Shown piece by piece: positions 1-10,242 of a DNA stretch of 64,000 nucleotides (position 1 is the first letter of the stretch; each line of letters begins with the position of its first letter). The notes below the pieces were generated by a model. It was not told where the DNA came from, searched no databases, and worked only from the letters and a program-made list of their open reading frames with translations. The position numbers and the translations under genes are program-made. The stretch comes from Adiantum capillus-veneris (Eukaryota; Streptophyta; Polypodiopsida; Polypodiales; Pteridaceae). The DNA lies in the NCBI GenBank assembly GCA_014529385.2, contig CM043957.1, positions 82,546,881 through 82,610,880 on the forward strand, read 5' to 3'.

Positions 1-1030
1 GGTGCATCCAATTTACTGTCACGCAAAATATGCACTAGTCATTTTGGCATACCTCTAGCCTGCTCATTTTTAGCCCTTTCCTCACCAAGTACGTCATGTA
101 CATCTGCATCAGTAATAGGTTGATCTGTAACATTTTCAGAAACCTCCATAGGTTGTACATTTGCCTCATTGGAATTTACATTCATTTTCCACCACTGAAA
201 AGAGGCAACAAAGTGTCATAAATGTCGCGTGAGCTTACATTATTGTCTCTAGTACATGAGAGCAAGGGTTGAACAGAATCTTCCACAAACACTACATCCC
301 ATGAAACCAAAATACACTTTGTTTGTGGATGATACAACCTATAACCTTTGCTTTCAGCATTATACCCAACAAAAATACATTTGACAGCCTTATCATCCAA
401 TTTTTTGCATTGTGTTTGTGGCACCAAAGCATATGCCAAACATCCAAAAACACGCATGTGCTCAATGGAAGGCTTTCTATCATGCCATGCTTCATATGGA
501 GTAATAGACTGCAAAGCTTTCGTAGGGCACATGTTTAGTACATAAGTGGCACACATGATGGCCTCAAGCCAAAAAGAATGCGGCAAAGCTTGACTTTTGA
601 CCATACATCGTGCCATTCCGAAAAGTGACCTGTTTTTTCTCTCAGCAACACCATTGATTAATAATCAATGAAAGTCACGAAGTAAAGGTAATTTCCCAAG
701 GACGGAGTTTGCATGGGCCCATAAACATCACTATGCACAATCTGCAACCTGCATGTGGCCCTAGCTGAACCATCCTTTGGAAACTTAGAATGCTGCATCT
801 AACCCAAAATACAGCCTTCACAAACGTGTTTGATAGGTGCTTCAAGAGGCGGCAAAGAAGCAACCATATTAGATTTTTGCAAACGCAGCAAACTGGTAAA
901 ATTCAGATGCCCAAAACGTGCATGGCACAATTTTGCATCAGAAACAACCCTTGAATCTGCAATTGCATTTGCAAAATTTTGTCCACACTTTTCATACAAA
1001 GTGATCTTATACAGCCCACGACACAAAAGG
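1..1030 (-). pseudogene. copia integrase, 3' half with internal deletion
   Basis: Two frames together encode the integrase of element A. The 144-residue stretch at 182-616 carries the conserved copia integrase C-terminal segment (PYEAWHDRKPS, then VFGCLAYALVP and the KCIFVGY motif that closes copia integrases). The part at 675-1026 holds the GAG-pre-integrase signature (HARFGHLNF) and the CEGCILG zinc-finger cysteines. The catalytic core between them is deleted, so the D,D-35-E triad cannot be assembled. Bases 1-180 encode the variable linker to the RT. It would act in cDNA integration in the nucleus; this copy cannot. Confidence 0.85.
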
Positions 1031-2270
1031 CAAGATGCAACAGTTTCATCACACCAAAACTGAGATCATGAGATGTACATCTGTCATCCACAAATTTGAC
1101 TACAAGTCCAAGTCTAGCAAGTGCAAATACAGACAGACAAAAGATTCTTCTTGATCCCAGGTACATAAAGTGCATCAACAAGTGTGTAAGAATTGCAGTA
1201 AGCACAATCTTTCCAACTCCCTGAATCCGATAAAAGGCATTGTTGGCACAAGTGACTGAATTCCCATGAGGGACAGACTCGAGAGAGGTGAACAATTCAT
1301 GATGTGAGGTAACGTGCTTTGTAGCACCACTATCGAAATACCACACATGTGAATCTGTAGTAATTGGCATGCATGCATCATGGATAGCAGGATTGTAAGT
1401 GCACTTTGCACTAAAAGCCCATTCTGCATCAACATCAGCATCACAGTTTCCTTTCGCAAAAGACTCAAGAATGGCTACATTTGTAGTGGAGCCACTCTCT
1501 TTCTTCTTTGCCTCTTTGGCCTTCAACTTAGGACACTGCTTGATCAAGTGATCATTCATAATAATGGCAACGCATCTTCTTTTTTCCCTTATCACCAAAA
1601 TTCTAGACGAATTGCTATATACAGAAGCATTAGGAACATGTGATTGTTTACTCATAGAAGAACCATAAGAAGTGGTTACATTGCTGTTAACACCCTTTCT
1701 TTGAGCAGCAATAAAAGTCTGTTCAACTGCACTTTGTCTAGTCCTGTTTTTTTTGGAAAGTGACTCTTCCAACAATAATGTGCATAATGCATCAAACTTG
1801 ACAACTTCAGGATTTCCTTGGGTCATAAGTCTCCAATGACTAGCAAAAGTCTGGTAAGAATGTGGTAAGGCATCAAGAACAGTCTGCACAAGGGAACTCT
1901 CTGAAATGAGTTCACCTGTAGAAATAAGTTGCTCATTAATATCGTTGACACCAGCAAGGAAAGTGTCCATATCATCTTCCTCATGCATAATCTTTGACTC
2001 TAGCTCCTTACGCAGCAATGCAATTTTTGCCTCATTGTGGGCATAAAGACCAACTAGAATATCCCAAGCATGTTTTACAGACAATGCAATCAACGCATGA
2101 GCCTGCGCATCCTTTGCATCCCAACGAGCTTGTTCTACCGTAGTAGGAAAAACAACTCTAACAACAGCAATCCTTGTAGCAAGACCTGCAACATCCTCAA
2201 CATCGCCTACATCCTTAGAACCACGACGTACATCAATGCCTTGCACAATATTCCATTCGCCCTTTGACAC
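903..2270 (-). pseudogene. copia gag-protease fragment of element A (455 codons open)
   Basis: A long frame covering most of Gag and the protease of element A. Residues about 20-170 match the copia Gag (UBN2-type) domain with landmark strings DMDTFLAGVNDINEQL and LPHSYQTFASHWRLM. The CCHC zinc knuckle is damaged: the last part (NDHLIKQCP) remains, but the preceding Cys-His-Tyr-Cys is frameshifted compared with copy G. The aspartic protease motif WYFDSGATKH lies near residue 310. Downstream of it the frame slips into non-family sequence, so the open length overstates the real protein. The natural start lies upstream near 2375, where the family has an ATG followed by an Asn-rich start. Confidence 0.8.
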
Positions 2271-2703
2271 AAGAACATGTTACATCATGTAAGCCCACAT
2301 AGGTTAATTGTCCCCATCCAATCCGTCCTCAGCCAGCAAACATCTTGAACACATCTCTGTTGTTGTCAACCATGGAAAATGACTGCACTTGATGTGAAAA
2401 CTGCCCAAAATGAGGAGAAACTGAGTGAGACCAGCACGGGCTATGTAGCACAACCTGCAGGAGACTGTAGGGGACCTGTTATGCAGAAAATGGCACTGAG
2501 AAAATTTTTGCACAAAATGACAAAATAGCCTGTGCAGTATTGCCTGTAGTGCAAATGGAGGCCGAAATGAGCCCGAATAAAAAATCTGAGCAAACTCATC
2601 TCTATGAGCTTACCCAAAAAAAAATTAGACCAAGGAATGCTCGCCAAATCTCAACAGGCGTGCGTTGGAGCTGCTGGTGACTAAGCCCAAGAGGATGCAA
2701 CCT

Positions 2704-2715
2704 TCTTTGATACCA
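2704..2715 (-). other. primer binding site of element A (tRNA-iMet)
   Basis: Read on the minus strand this is TGGTATCAAAGA, two bases after the LTR end. It differs from the plant initiator-Met PBS TGGTATCAGAGC at positions 9 and 12. Confidence 0.8.
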
Positions 2716-2717
2716 AT

Positions 2718-2945
2718 TGTTGGAATTAGGGTTGCAAGGAAACGCACATAGCTTGGAGAAGACGAAGGAAGCTCAAGGCACACAACAGAGAGTGTATTAC
2801 TTAGTGTGCAATGGAAAGATAGATAGCCCTAGAATGAATGGGTGTATATACAATGCACGGGGGAAAAAACCTCCTAAAGAGGGAAAAACTGCCCCCGCGG
2901 TCCTAGTGTGTTCACACACATCAGTACCACATGTATATGGTAACA
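2718..2945 (-). repeat. 5' LTR of element A (C1 family)
   Basis: A 228-bp LTR beginning TGTTACCATATACATG and ending CCTAATTCCAACA on the minus strand, so it has TG...CA ends. It is homologous to the LTRs at 5207-5433, 9853-9992, 20927-21153 and 31397-31623. Confidence 0.93.
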
Positions 2946-5206
2946 TCATCATCATCGTCCTTCTTTGGGAATAAATGTGGGTCTGGATTTTTGGTGTAAT
3001 CCTCTCTCTCATCTTCATCTTCCATGTCAACTTCATCCTCTTCTTCTTAATCATATTTACCTTCTTTTTCATTTGACGCATTGTTAGCATCTTGACCTAT
3101 TTGGAGGGGCTGAATGATCAACTGATTGGTGAGTGTAATAGTGTACTCTGAAGTAGCAGCATTCAGATTATCCTTCATGCTAGCAACAAGTTGTTGTTAA
3201 TCCTCAAAGTTCAAGGTCAAGTTACCCTTTGAATTAGTGAATGATAGATATATTTATCAATTATGTGTTTTCTCATCACATTGTTGGTAGCTCTTAAACT
3301 ATCAATGATGGCTTGTTTCTAACTCAGAAGTGACTCAGATTCTTCACTTTCATGTTGGATCTCTTTTGGCAAACTTTTGTTCTGCGCTACCAGTCTAGAG
3401 TTCTTAGTCTCCAATTCTACAGATTCTTATTGCATCTCCTTAATTATTTTATTGTATTGATATCCTACTTTTTGTTCTTCCTTAAGCAAGCCTTGTGGTT
3501 GTTGAGCCTCCTATTTCCATTGTGCTAGTACCGATTTCATGTGCAGTTGTTTCTTCAAGCAGGTAAGTTCACCAAATTCCTAATGGGCTTGAGCTTCAGT
3601 TAGCTGGGCTACTGCATTATCTACAGTGTTCCATTATGTCTGTTTGGTAGAAATGTAGCTAAGCTGTCATTAAATCAACAACATTTTGATCATTGTTGAA
3701 CTGCATTACAGGGACATCTTAGGGTAGATGGTGAAAATCAATAAAGGTGTCAATATGAAACTTTCTGTGGGGTTGTTTTTTCCATAGAGCTTGTAGATTG
3801 TCAAGTAATCTTCTTAAAATAGTGGTAGTGTTGGTGGCCATTGTATTGCTCCACCCTGCATTGTGACTTTAGTTTGAGATTGTTTGCTAGGGTCCTGATG
3901 TATTTTCATTTTAGTTTCTAGAGTTTGACCGGCCAATGGAAATATAGTAGCACCATCTTTGCTAACCCTTCAGTCTATGGGCCTTCAGACTTGTTTGATG
4001 TGCCCTTATCTTTGCCTTTGATCAGTTTCCAAATGTCTTTTTGGTCAGACGTCGTGCCCTGCTTCTTTGTGGCTGGTTCAAATGGATCTTCCTGCTCTTC
4101 TTTTCTTTTCAATGAACATGTTGCAACCATAGTGTGATTTGGTTCAAATGTTTGTCAGTATGCAAGCTGCCATACATAACAGGCTTTGAATAGATTGTAG
4201 TGTTTGATTTTGCACGGTTGTGCTACCACACTCTGATACAGAACAATGCTCAAACCATTGTGGGTAGGTTTCTTTGCCCTTGCTAGCAACATATTGAATA
4301 TCTTCTTAGACACATAAGTTGGGTTATTTTCAGACTATGGGCCTCTGTAGTAAATTTATATGTTGCTTTGTGAGGTAAATCTCCAACTGGAATGCCTTTT
4401 TCCCTAGCCTTCCTTTTTTGCTTCACCTCTGCAGACTCCTACAAAAAAGTGCTTACTTTTTTGGGGGTTCACGCCTTAGTTCTTTTGTTATGGGGTAGCT
4501 TGAACACATTGGCAATCAATGCCAGGGTGAGTTATACCTCATGCTTGTTAATGGTGATTGTTGCTATCTATGCATCAAATGTGTCTACCACCTATTGGAT
4601 GATAGACATCTCTATGGGCACTTTAGAGACCTCCATTAGCTTAATCATACCCCACCTTGTCAACGTAGCTTTCTCCTAGTCTTTGAATACATATTTTCCA
4701 ATGGGTTGATAAGATGTGATAAATTTTACGTCCTATATGACAAGCTTCATAGCCTTGGAACCTTTTCCCTTATTCATAGGAGGAGACTGATGTGTACCTT
4801 GATTAGAGAATGATGACTGGCTTGAACTACTTGAGGTTGAAGCAAGGCGATAAAAAAACATAATCTTCTATGTGGTTGTGGAAGCAGGTACTAGCTCTTG
4901 AGTAAATGATGTAGTGTGGATTGAATGTGTGATTGTAGAGGTTTGGAAGAATAGTGAGTTAGGGTTGCCAACACATCGCACATTAGTTCCAATTCCAACC
5001 ATTAAGACACCACTTCATTTGTGTCTTAGGAAAAGTGTATTCCTTATTGGCGTGCCAGACATGCATTGGTTGATCATATTAATGATTACAATTTTACCCT
5101 CCCCAATAAATCTTACATTCATTGCACCACCAATGATCGTTAAAAGTATGGCTTTGTTTGATTACTTAAGATGCTCTCTGAATACATGGTTGACTCTTTT
5201 TATTTT
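2946..5206 (-). pseudogene. decayed long coding region, coiled-coil and acidic tail, probably transposon-derived
   Basis: Between the two divergent C1 LTRs the minus strand reads as one large decayed protein in consistent codon sense, with at least one frameshift near 4330. From N to C: a Ser-rich linker, a block with VFKLPHNKR and EVSKVPIEMS, then NGLSIVLYQSVVAQP and KHYNLFKACYVWQLAY, a basic KRKEEQE segment, a start-like MATNTTTILRRL at about 3842, a coiled coil near 3230-3560 (ELETKNSRLVAQNKSL) and an acidic C-terminus (EEEDEVDMEDEDERED) at about 3000-3050. About a dozen stops interrupt it, most at positions where CAG/CAA or CGA would become TAG/TAA/TGA. I do not recognise the family firmly. 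The block resembles domains carried by plant transposons, which is inference. Confidence 0.5.
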
Positions 5207-5433
5207 TGTTACCATATACATGTGGTAGTGATGTGTGTGAACACACTTAGACCGCCGTGGCATTTTTTTTCTCACTAGGAGGTTTTTCCCCCCGTGCATT
5301 GTATATACACCCATCACTCTAGGGCTATCTTATCTTCCATTGCACACTAAGTAATATACTCTTTGTTGTGTGCCTTGAGCTTCCTTTATCTTCTCCAAAC
5401 TTTGTGTGTTTTCTTGCAACCCTAATTCCAACA
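5207..5433 (+). repeat. 5' LTR of element B (C1 family)
   Basis: 227-bp plus-strand LTR, TGTTACCATATAC...TAATTCCAACA. It is followed after two bases by a PBS (TAGTATCAGAGC, 5436-5447) that is one mismatch from the tRNA-iMet consensus. Confidence 0.93.
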
Positions 5434-5730
5434 ATTAGTATCAGAGCAGGTTGCATCCTCTCGGGCTTAGTCGCCAGCAGCTCCAGCACACGCCTGCTCA
5501 CTTTCTCCAATTTTTGTGAGATTTGGCGAGCGTCAGCAGGTTGACAAATAGTTTGGGAACACTTATAGAGCTCCGTCTGCTCATAATTTTCATTTGGGCT
5601 CATTTCGCTCTGCGTCCCCACTATAGGCAGTACTACGTAGTCTATTTCGTCATTTTGTGCAAAATTTTTGTCAGTGCTTTTTTCTATAACAGGTCCCTTA
5701 TAGTCTTCTACGGTTTTTGCTATATAGCAC

Positions 5731-6213
5731 GTGTTGTTTTCGCTTTGTTTCTCCTCTTTTCGAGCAATTTTCACATCAGGTGCAACATTTACCAGGGATG
5801 ACAGTAACACAAATGTGTATAAGATGTTTGTTGCTGAGGATAGATTGGATGTGGACAATTACCCTATGTGGGCTTATATGATGCAACATGTCCTTGTGTC
5901 AAAGGGTGTTTGGAATATTGTGCAGGGCATTGATGTACGTCTTGGTTCTAAGGATGTAGATGATGTTGAGGATGTTGCAGGTTTTGGTGGCATGGGTACT
6001 GCTGCCAGAGTTGTTTTGCCTATGGATGAGCAAGCTCGTTGGGATGTAAAAGATGCACAGGCTCATGCATTGATTGTGTTGTCTGTCAAGCACCATTGCT
6101 CCTCACATTCGTTCAGTAAAATCTGCAAAACAGGTTTGGGATACTCTGGTTGGTCTTTATGCAAGTCGCCATGAGGCAAAAATTGCATTGCTGCATAAAG
6201 AGTTGGAGTCAAA
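5731..6213 (+). pseudogene. copia gag N-terminal part of element B
   Basis: Encodes the start of the family Gag: EDRLD.DNYPMWAYMMQHVLVSKG, WNIVQGIDV, EQARWD.KDAQAHALI and ASRHEAKIALLHKELES. A frameshift occurs at about 6090, where the frame must shift to continue from LSVKH into IAPHIRSVKSAKQVWDTLVGLY. The family start codon is not preserved at the expected place. The gene is cut at 6213, in the middle of the string that reads ELESKIMHEEDDMD in other copies. Confidence 0.85.
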
Positions 6214-7112
6214 CTCTTGGCTCTCAACTTCTCAACAAGCTTGGAGAAGGAGATGGAGTTGTTGCACTTTCACCATGTGAGAATGAGCATGTGAGTGTGT
6301 GTGTGAGAGAGAGTATACCCCCCCAAGCTAGCCCCCCAAGTTGCATGGTCGACCCCCTCTTTTTGGCCTTGCTTGAAGCTCATTGGCTCTCTCAAGCCTA
6401 GCCAACCACAAGCCTGAGTCATATCAAACAACCTTGCTAGCATTAGGACAAGTGTCCCCCTTTCCCCTTTGAGAGAGAGGGCTTGATAATTGATTTAAAC
6501 AATTAATCAAATAACTAAATTATCATTGGACCCCTTTAGAGATCAACCAATAAGCTTTAGGCACCTCATGAGGGCAACATGGGGAGGAAATTGACATGTG
6601 TCCTTGTTGCCTCTTTAGACTTGGCTTGCATGGAGTGAGTGAGTGTGTGTGTGTTCTCTCTCATGCCCCTACTTGTAGGTCTCGCCCCCCCTTGTCTAGG
6701 GATGTATTTTGACTTTTTTGAACACCTCAAGCACCTTAGTCATTAATCACCTTAAGCACCTTAGTCATTAAGCACCTCAAGCACCTTAGTAAGCAAGCAC
6801 GACAAGCACCTCAAGCTTGGGCCGGGTTCCCACCTCAAGCACAACCCTAGCTTGCCTAAGGATCTAGATCTAAGGACTTTTAGCACTAACCTTTGGAGGT
6901 CTTTAATGAAGCTAACTCTAAGGTCTTTCAAGCTCCATTAGCTAGCATTGCTCGGGAGAATAAACGGGAAAAAAGTTAGAATATGGATGTGTGCTTATGG
7001 ATCTATCTCGACACGGGGCCAAAGTCAATGGGTCCAAATGAGAGATGGTATTAAATGATCGTTTTAATATGAGAAAATCATTTGGGTTAGTTAGATATTA
7101 GATTTTATGACA
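6214..7112 (-). repeat. truncated gypsy LTR (J family) inside element B
   Basis: On the minus strand this begins TGTCATAAAATCTAATATCTAAC and matches the LTR of gypsy J at 61650 onward in the same order: AACCCAAATGATTTTCTC, the CACGGGGCCAA block, the CTTGAGGTGCTT tandem repeats (6727-6816 here) and the CTCCTTCTCCAAGC...GTTGAGAGCC segment, where it stops. The intact LTR is longer, so its 3' part is missing along with about 560 bp of gag. It is a solo LTR, or an LTR left by deletion. Confidence 0.85.
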
Positions 7113-7120
7113 AGGGAAAA

Positions 7121-7648
7121 ATGAAGATGTGTTGCCATTATTGTAAAGATAATGATCACTTGATCAAGCAGTGCCCTAAGTTGAAGGCCAAAGAGGCTAA
7201 GAAGAAAGAGGCTAGTTCCACTACAAATGCAGCTATTGTTGAGTCTTTTGTGAAAGGAGATGTGATGCTGATGTTGATGCAAAATGGGCTTTTAGTGTGG
7301 AGTGCACTTATGATCCTAGTGTCCATGATGCATACATGTCAGTTTGTTGTAGATTCACATGTGTGGTATTTTGATAGTGGTGCTACAAAGCACATTACCT
7401 CACATCATGATTTGTTTACCTCTCTTGAGTCTATCCCTCATTGGAATTCAGTCACTTGTGCCAACAATGCCTCTTATTCAGTTCAAGGAGTTGGAAAAAT
7501 TGTGCTTACTGTTGCAAATGGCAATTATTTCACACTTATTGATCACTTTATGTACATAAGATCAAGAAGAATCTTTTGTTTGTATCCGTTGTGGATTCTA
7601 AGGCTATTTCAGATTGAAAACTTTGGCATGCACGTTTTGGGCATCTGA
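7121..7648 (+). pseudogene. copia zinc knuckle and protease of element B
   Basis: The frame starts with the CCHC knuckle C-H-Y-C-K-D-N-D-H-L-I-K-Q-C at residues 5-18 followed by PKLKAKEAKKKE, then a Thr/Ala linker. The protease motif WYFDSGATKHITSH sits near residue 83. A frameshift lies between knuckle and protease (around 7260) relative to copy G. The knuckle would bind RNA in Gag particles; the protease would cut the polyprotein. Confidence 0.8.
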
Positions 7649-8540
7649 ATTTTGCTTGTTTGCCGTGTTTGCAAAAATCTAATATGGTTGCTTCTTTGCC
7701 ACCTCTTGAAGCACCAATCAAACATGTTTGTGAAGGTTGTATTTTGGGTAAGATGCAGCATTCAAAGATTCCAAAGGATGGTTCAGTTAGGGCCACATGC
7801 AGGTTGTAGCTTGTGCATAGTGATGCTTGTGGACCCATGCAAACTCCGTCCTTGGGCAATTACCTTTACTTCGTGACTTTCATTGATGATTACTCCAGGC
7901 ATGCATGGGTGTATTTGCTTAAATCAAATTCCGAAGTGCTTATATGCTTCAAACAATTTCAGGCTATGGCTGAAAATGTCTCGAAATGTACTATGGGCAC
8001 CCTCTTTTCAGATTGAGGGGGGAGTATATGTCTCATGAATTTACTGCAGTTCTGGCTAGTTGTGGGATAAAATACCAATGTATAGTTCCTTATACGCCGC
8101 AGCAAAATGGTGTTGTTGAGAGAAAAAACAGGCCACTTACAAAAACGGCACGATGTACGGTCAAAAGTCAAGCTTTGTCGCATTTGTTTTGGCTTGAGGC
8201 CATCACGTGTGTCACTTATGTACTTAAAAAGCATCTTACAAAAGCTTTACAGTCTATGACTCCATATGAAGCATGGCATGATAGAAAGCCTTCTAGTGAG
8301 CACATGCGCATTTTTGGCTGTTTGGCATATGCTTTGGTGCCACAGACATAGCGCAAAAAACTGGATGATAAGGCTGTCAAATGTATTTTTGTTGGTTATA
8401 GTGCTGAAAGCAAAGGTTCTAGGTTGTATCATCCACAAACAAAGCGTATTCTGGTTTCATAAGATGTTGTGTTTGTGAAAGATTTTGTTCAACCCTTTCT
8501 ATCATGTACTAGAGACAATAATGTAAGCTCAAAGGACATT
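7649..8540 (+). pseudogene. copia integrase of element B
   Basis: Frames here join to give the GAG-pre-integrase CEGCILG-like cysteines, the first catalytic region (HSDACGPM and FIDDYSRHAWVYLLK), the C-terminal core with PYTPQQNGVVERK, which contains the catalytic Glu, and the PYEAWHDRKPSSEHMR / FGCLAYALVP / CIFVGY tail. Frameshifts occur near 7660, 7800 and 8010, with in-frame stops near 8349 and 8461. Confidence 0.8.
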
Positions 8541-8541
8541 T

Positions 8542-9480
8542 ATGCGTCTTCTCAGTGGTGTAAGTTCGAATGTAAATTCAAATGAGGCAAATGTACACCC
8601 TATGGGGGTTTCAAAAAATGTTACCGATCAGTCTATTACTAATGTAGATGTACATGATGTACTTGATGAGGAAAGGGCTGAGAATGAGCAAGCTAGAGGC
8701 ATGCCAAAATGGTTGGTGCATACGTTACGTGACAGTAAATTGGATTCACCTTTGTCTAGTCATACTCGTTCAAGTTCTCGTCATGCATCTTATGCATTAG
8801 ATTGTTATGCTTTGGCTGTGTCTAGCTTATGTGATGTTGAGGAACCTCTATCTTTTGATGAAGCACATAATTCAAAAAATTGGATGGCTGCCATGCAATC
8901 AGAATATGATGCACTTATAGAAAATGACACATGGACTTTATGTGATTTGCCTAGGCCATTGGTACAAAGTGGATTTACAAGTTGAAATGCAAGTCGGATG
9001 GTGAGATTGATCGCTATAAGGCGAGCCTTGTTGCAAGGCGTTATGCACATCAAAAAGGCATAGATTATGAAGATACTTTTTCTCCCACTTCTCATATCAC
9101 TATTGTGTATTTTCTATGTGCATAGGCAACTCATTTTGGTTGGGATGCACATTAGTCAGACATTGTTACTCCTTTCTTGAATGGTGACATATTTGAGGAA
9201 GTTTATGTAATGCAGCCTCGTGATTTTGTCATTAAAGGACATGAAGATAAAGTCTGCAAATGTAAGAAAGCTTTGTATGATTTGAAGCAATCTCCTTATG
9301 CTTGGTATGAGAAGACGAACACTCACTTGGTCACATGAGACTTTTGTAACACTCCAATAGAAAGGACATTGTATGTAAAGAGTGAGGGTGATGCACTTCT
9401 CATTGTCGTTCTCTATGTGGATGATTTATTGGATGATTGGACCAAATGAGAGACATATTGTTGAATTTAAGGCTGCGCGA
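8542..9480 (+). pseudogene. copia integrase-RT linker and partial reverse transcriptase of element B
   Basis: 8542-8985 encodes the low-conservation linker (SSHTRSSSRHASY) and the RT entry motif NSKNWMAAMQSEYDALIENDTW. Beyond it the frame is broken, but the family strings remain to about 9470: RLVAKGYAQQKGIDYEETFSP is degraded here, FLNGDIFEEVYV is readable, and LYVDD is present at about 9410. The next ~500 bp of RT are deleted and the text resumes in RNase H. Confidence 0.8.
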
Positions 9481-9882
9481 GTGTCCACAAGTGGTTTTTG
9501 TTTCATTTTCCGCAGCTCATGTATCTCATGGTTGAGAAAGAAGCAACCTACTGTGGCCACTTCTAGTTGTGAGGCTGAGTACAGGGCAGTCTTCACAGCT
9601 ACGGGTGAGTGTGTATGGCTCAGACATCTTATGGTTGTTTTGGGTGTTGGACAGGACACTGCCAACACTATCTACACTAACAGTCAGAGCGCATTAGCAC
9701 TTGCGAAGAACCCAATTTTTCATACTCGCACAAAGCACATTGAGCTGCATTACTACTATGTCAGGGAGAGGCTCTTAGCAAGAGAGTTCAGCTTGGCTTA
9801 TGTGCCAACACAGGACAATCTTGCAAATATTTTCACAAAGGCATTGTCACCACGTACATTGTATATATGCCCATCACTCTAG
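9476..9882 (+). pseudogene. copia RNase H of element B
   Basis: Encodes the copia RNase H C-terminal part: RVSTSGFCF, SWLRKKQPTVATSSCEAEYRAV, NTIYT.SQSALALA, HTRTKHIELHYYYVRE and NLANIFTKALS. The catalytic DSQ is changed to NSQ (TNSQSA). It normally degrades template RNA in the RNA-DNA hybrid. The 3' end runs into the truncated LTR. Confidence 0.85.
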
Positions 9883-9992
9883 GGCTATGTTATCTTTCCA
9901 TTGCACACTAAGGAATATACTCTCTGTTGTGTGTCTTGAGCTTCCTTCGTATTCTCTAAGCTATGTGTTTTCCTGCAACCCTAATTCCAACA
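9853..9992 (+). repeat. 3' LTR of element B, 5'-truncated
   Basis: Matches the last ~140 bp of the C1 LTR (from ACATTGTATATA to AATTCCAACA). The first ~85 bp and the polypurine tract are deleted. Confidence 0.88.
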
Positions 9993-10240
9993 ATTGTTTG
10001 GGTGTTGAAACTTGTGTATGATATATGTTCTTCATCATCTAGTCTGAAAACTTTGGTTACCCTTGTCCAAGTCAGTCCCTACTAGGAATAAGTTAAGTGA
10101 CCGAATTTCAGAGTCAGAGACCCATCAACTACTTATGCGGGAAGTTTACCTAGAGTTAAATAATATAATTTGACTTTTGAACCATTATTTACTCAATGTA
10201 ATATTAATTTTGATAAGTTAGTTAGCCTTATTGTACCATT
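9993..10240. other. unassigned spacer between elements B and D
   Basis: About 250 bp of AT-rich sequence with no open frame of note and no recognised repeat. The gypsy homology begins just after it. Confidence 0.5.
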
Positions 10241-10242
10241 AG

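Larger units (their letters stand above)
1..2945 (-). mobile_element. Ty1/copia element A (family C1), truncated by the window edge
   Basis: Minus-strand copia element running off the left end of the window. Read from right to left it has a 5' LTR (2718-2945), a tRNA-iMet primer site, gag, zinc-knuckle region, protease, GAG-pre-integrase and integrase, stopping in the integrase-RT linker at base 1. The same family occurs at 5207-9992 (B) and 20927-31623 (G). Relative to G, about 225 bp of the integrase core is missing near 655-665, where the text jumps from the post-core motif straight to the pre-core region. This deletion plus frameshifts make the copy non-autonomous. The five bases beyond the LTR (TCATC) would be the target duplication, but the other end is outside the window. 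Confidence 0.93.
5207..9992 (+). mobile_element. Ty1/copia element B (family C1), rearranged
   Basis: Plus-strand copy of the same family as A and G. Order: LTR, PBS, gag 5' part (to 6213), an intruding gypsy LTR (6214-7112) that replaces about 560 bp of gag, then zinc knuckle, protease, integrase, RT, RNase H and a truncated 3' LTR. The RT has lost about 500 bp: at about 9475 the text jumps from just after the catalytic-motif region to the RNase H start. The 3' LTR lacks its first ~85 bp. No convincing 5-bp target duplication is seen (ATTTT left, ATTGT right). Confidence 0.9.

Noticed and set aside
2946-5206. Alternative genetic code with TAG/TAA read as Gln
   Set aside because: Other elements in the window use TAG/TAA as normal stops, at least one stop replaces an Arg codon (TGA), and frameshifts occur too; pseudogene decay is simpler.
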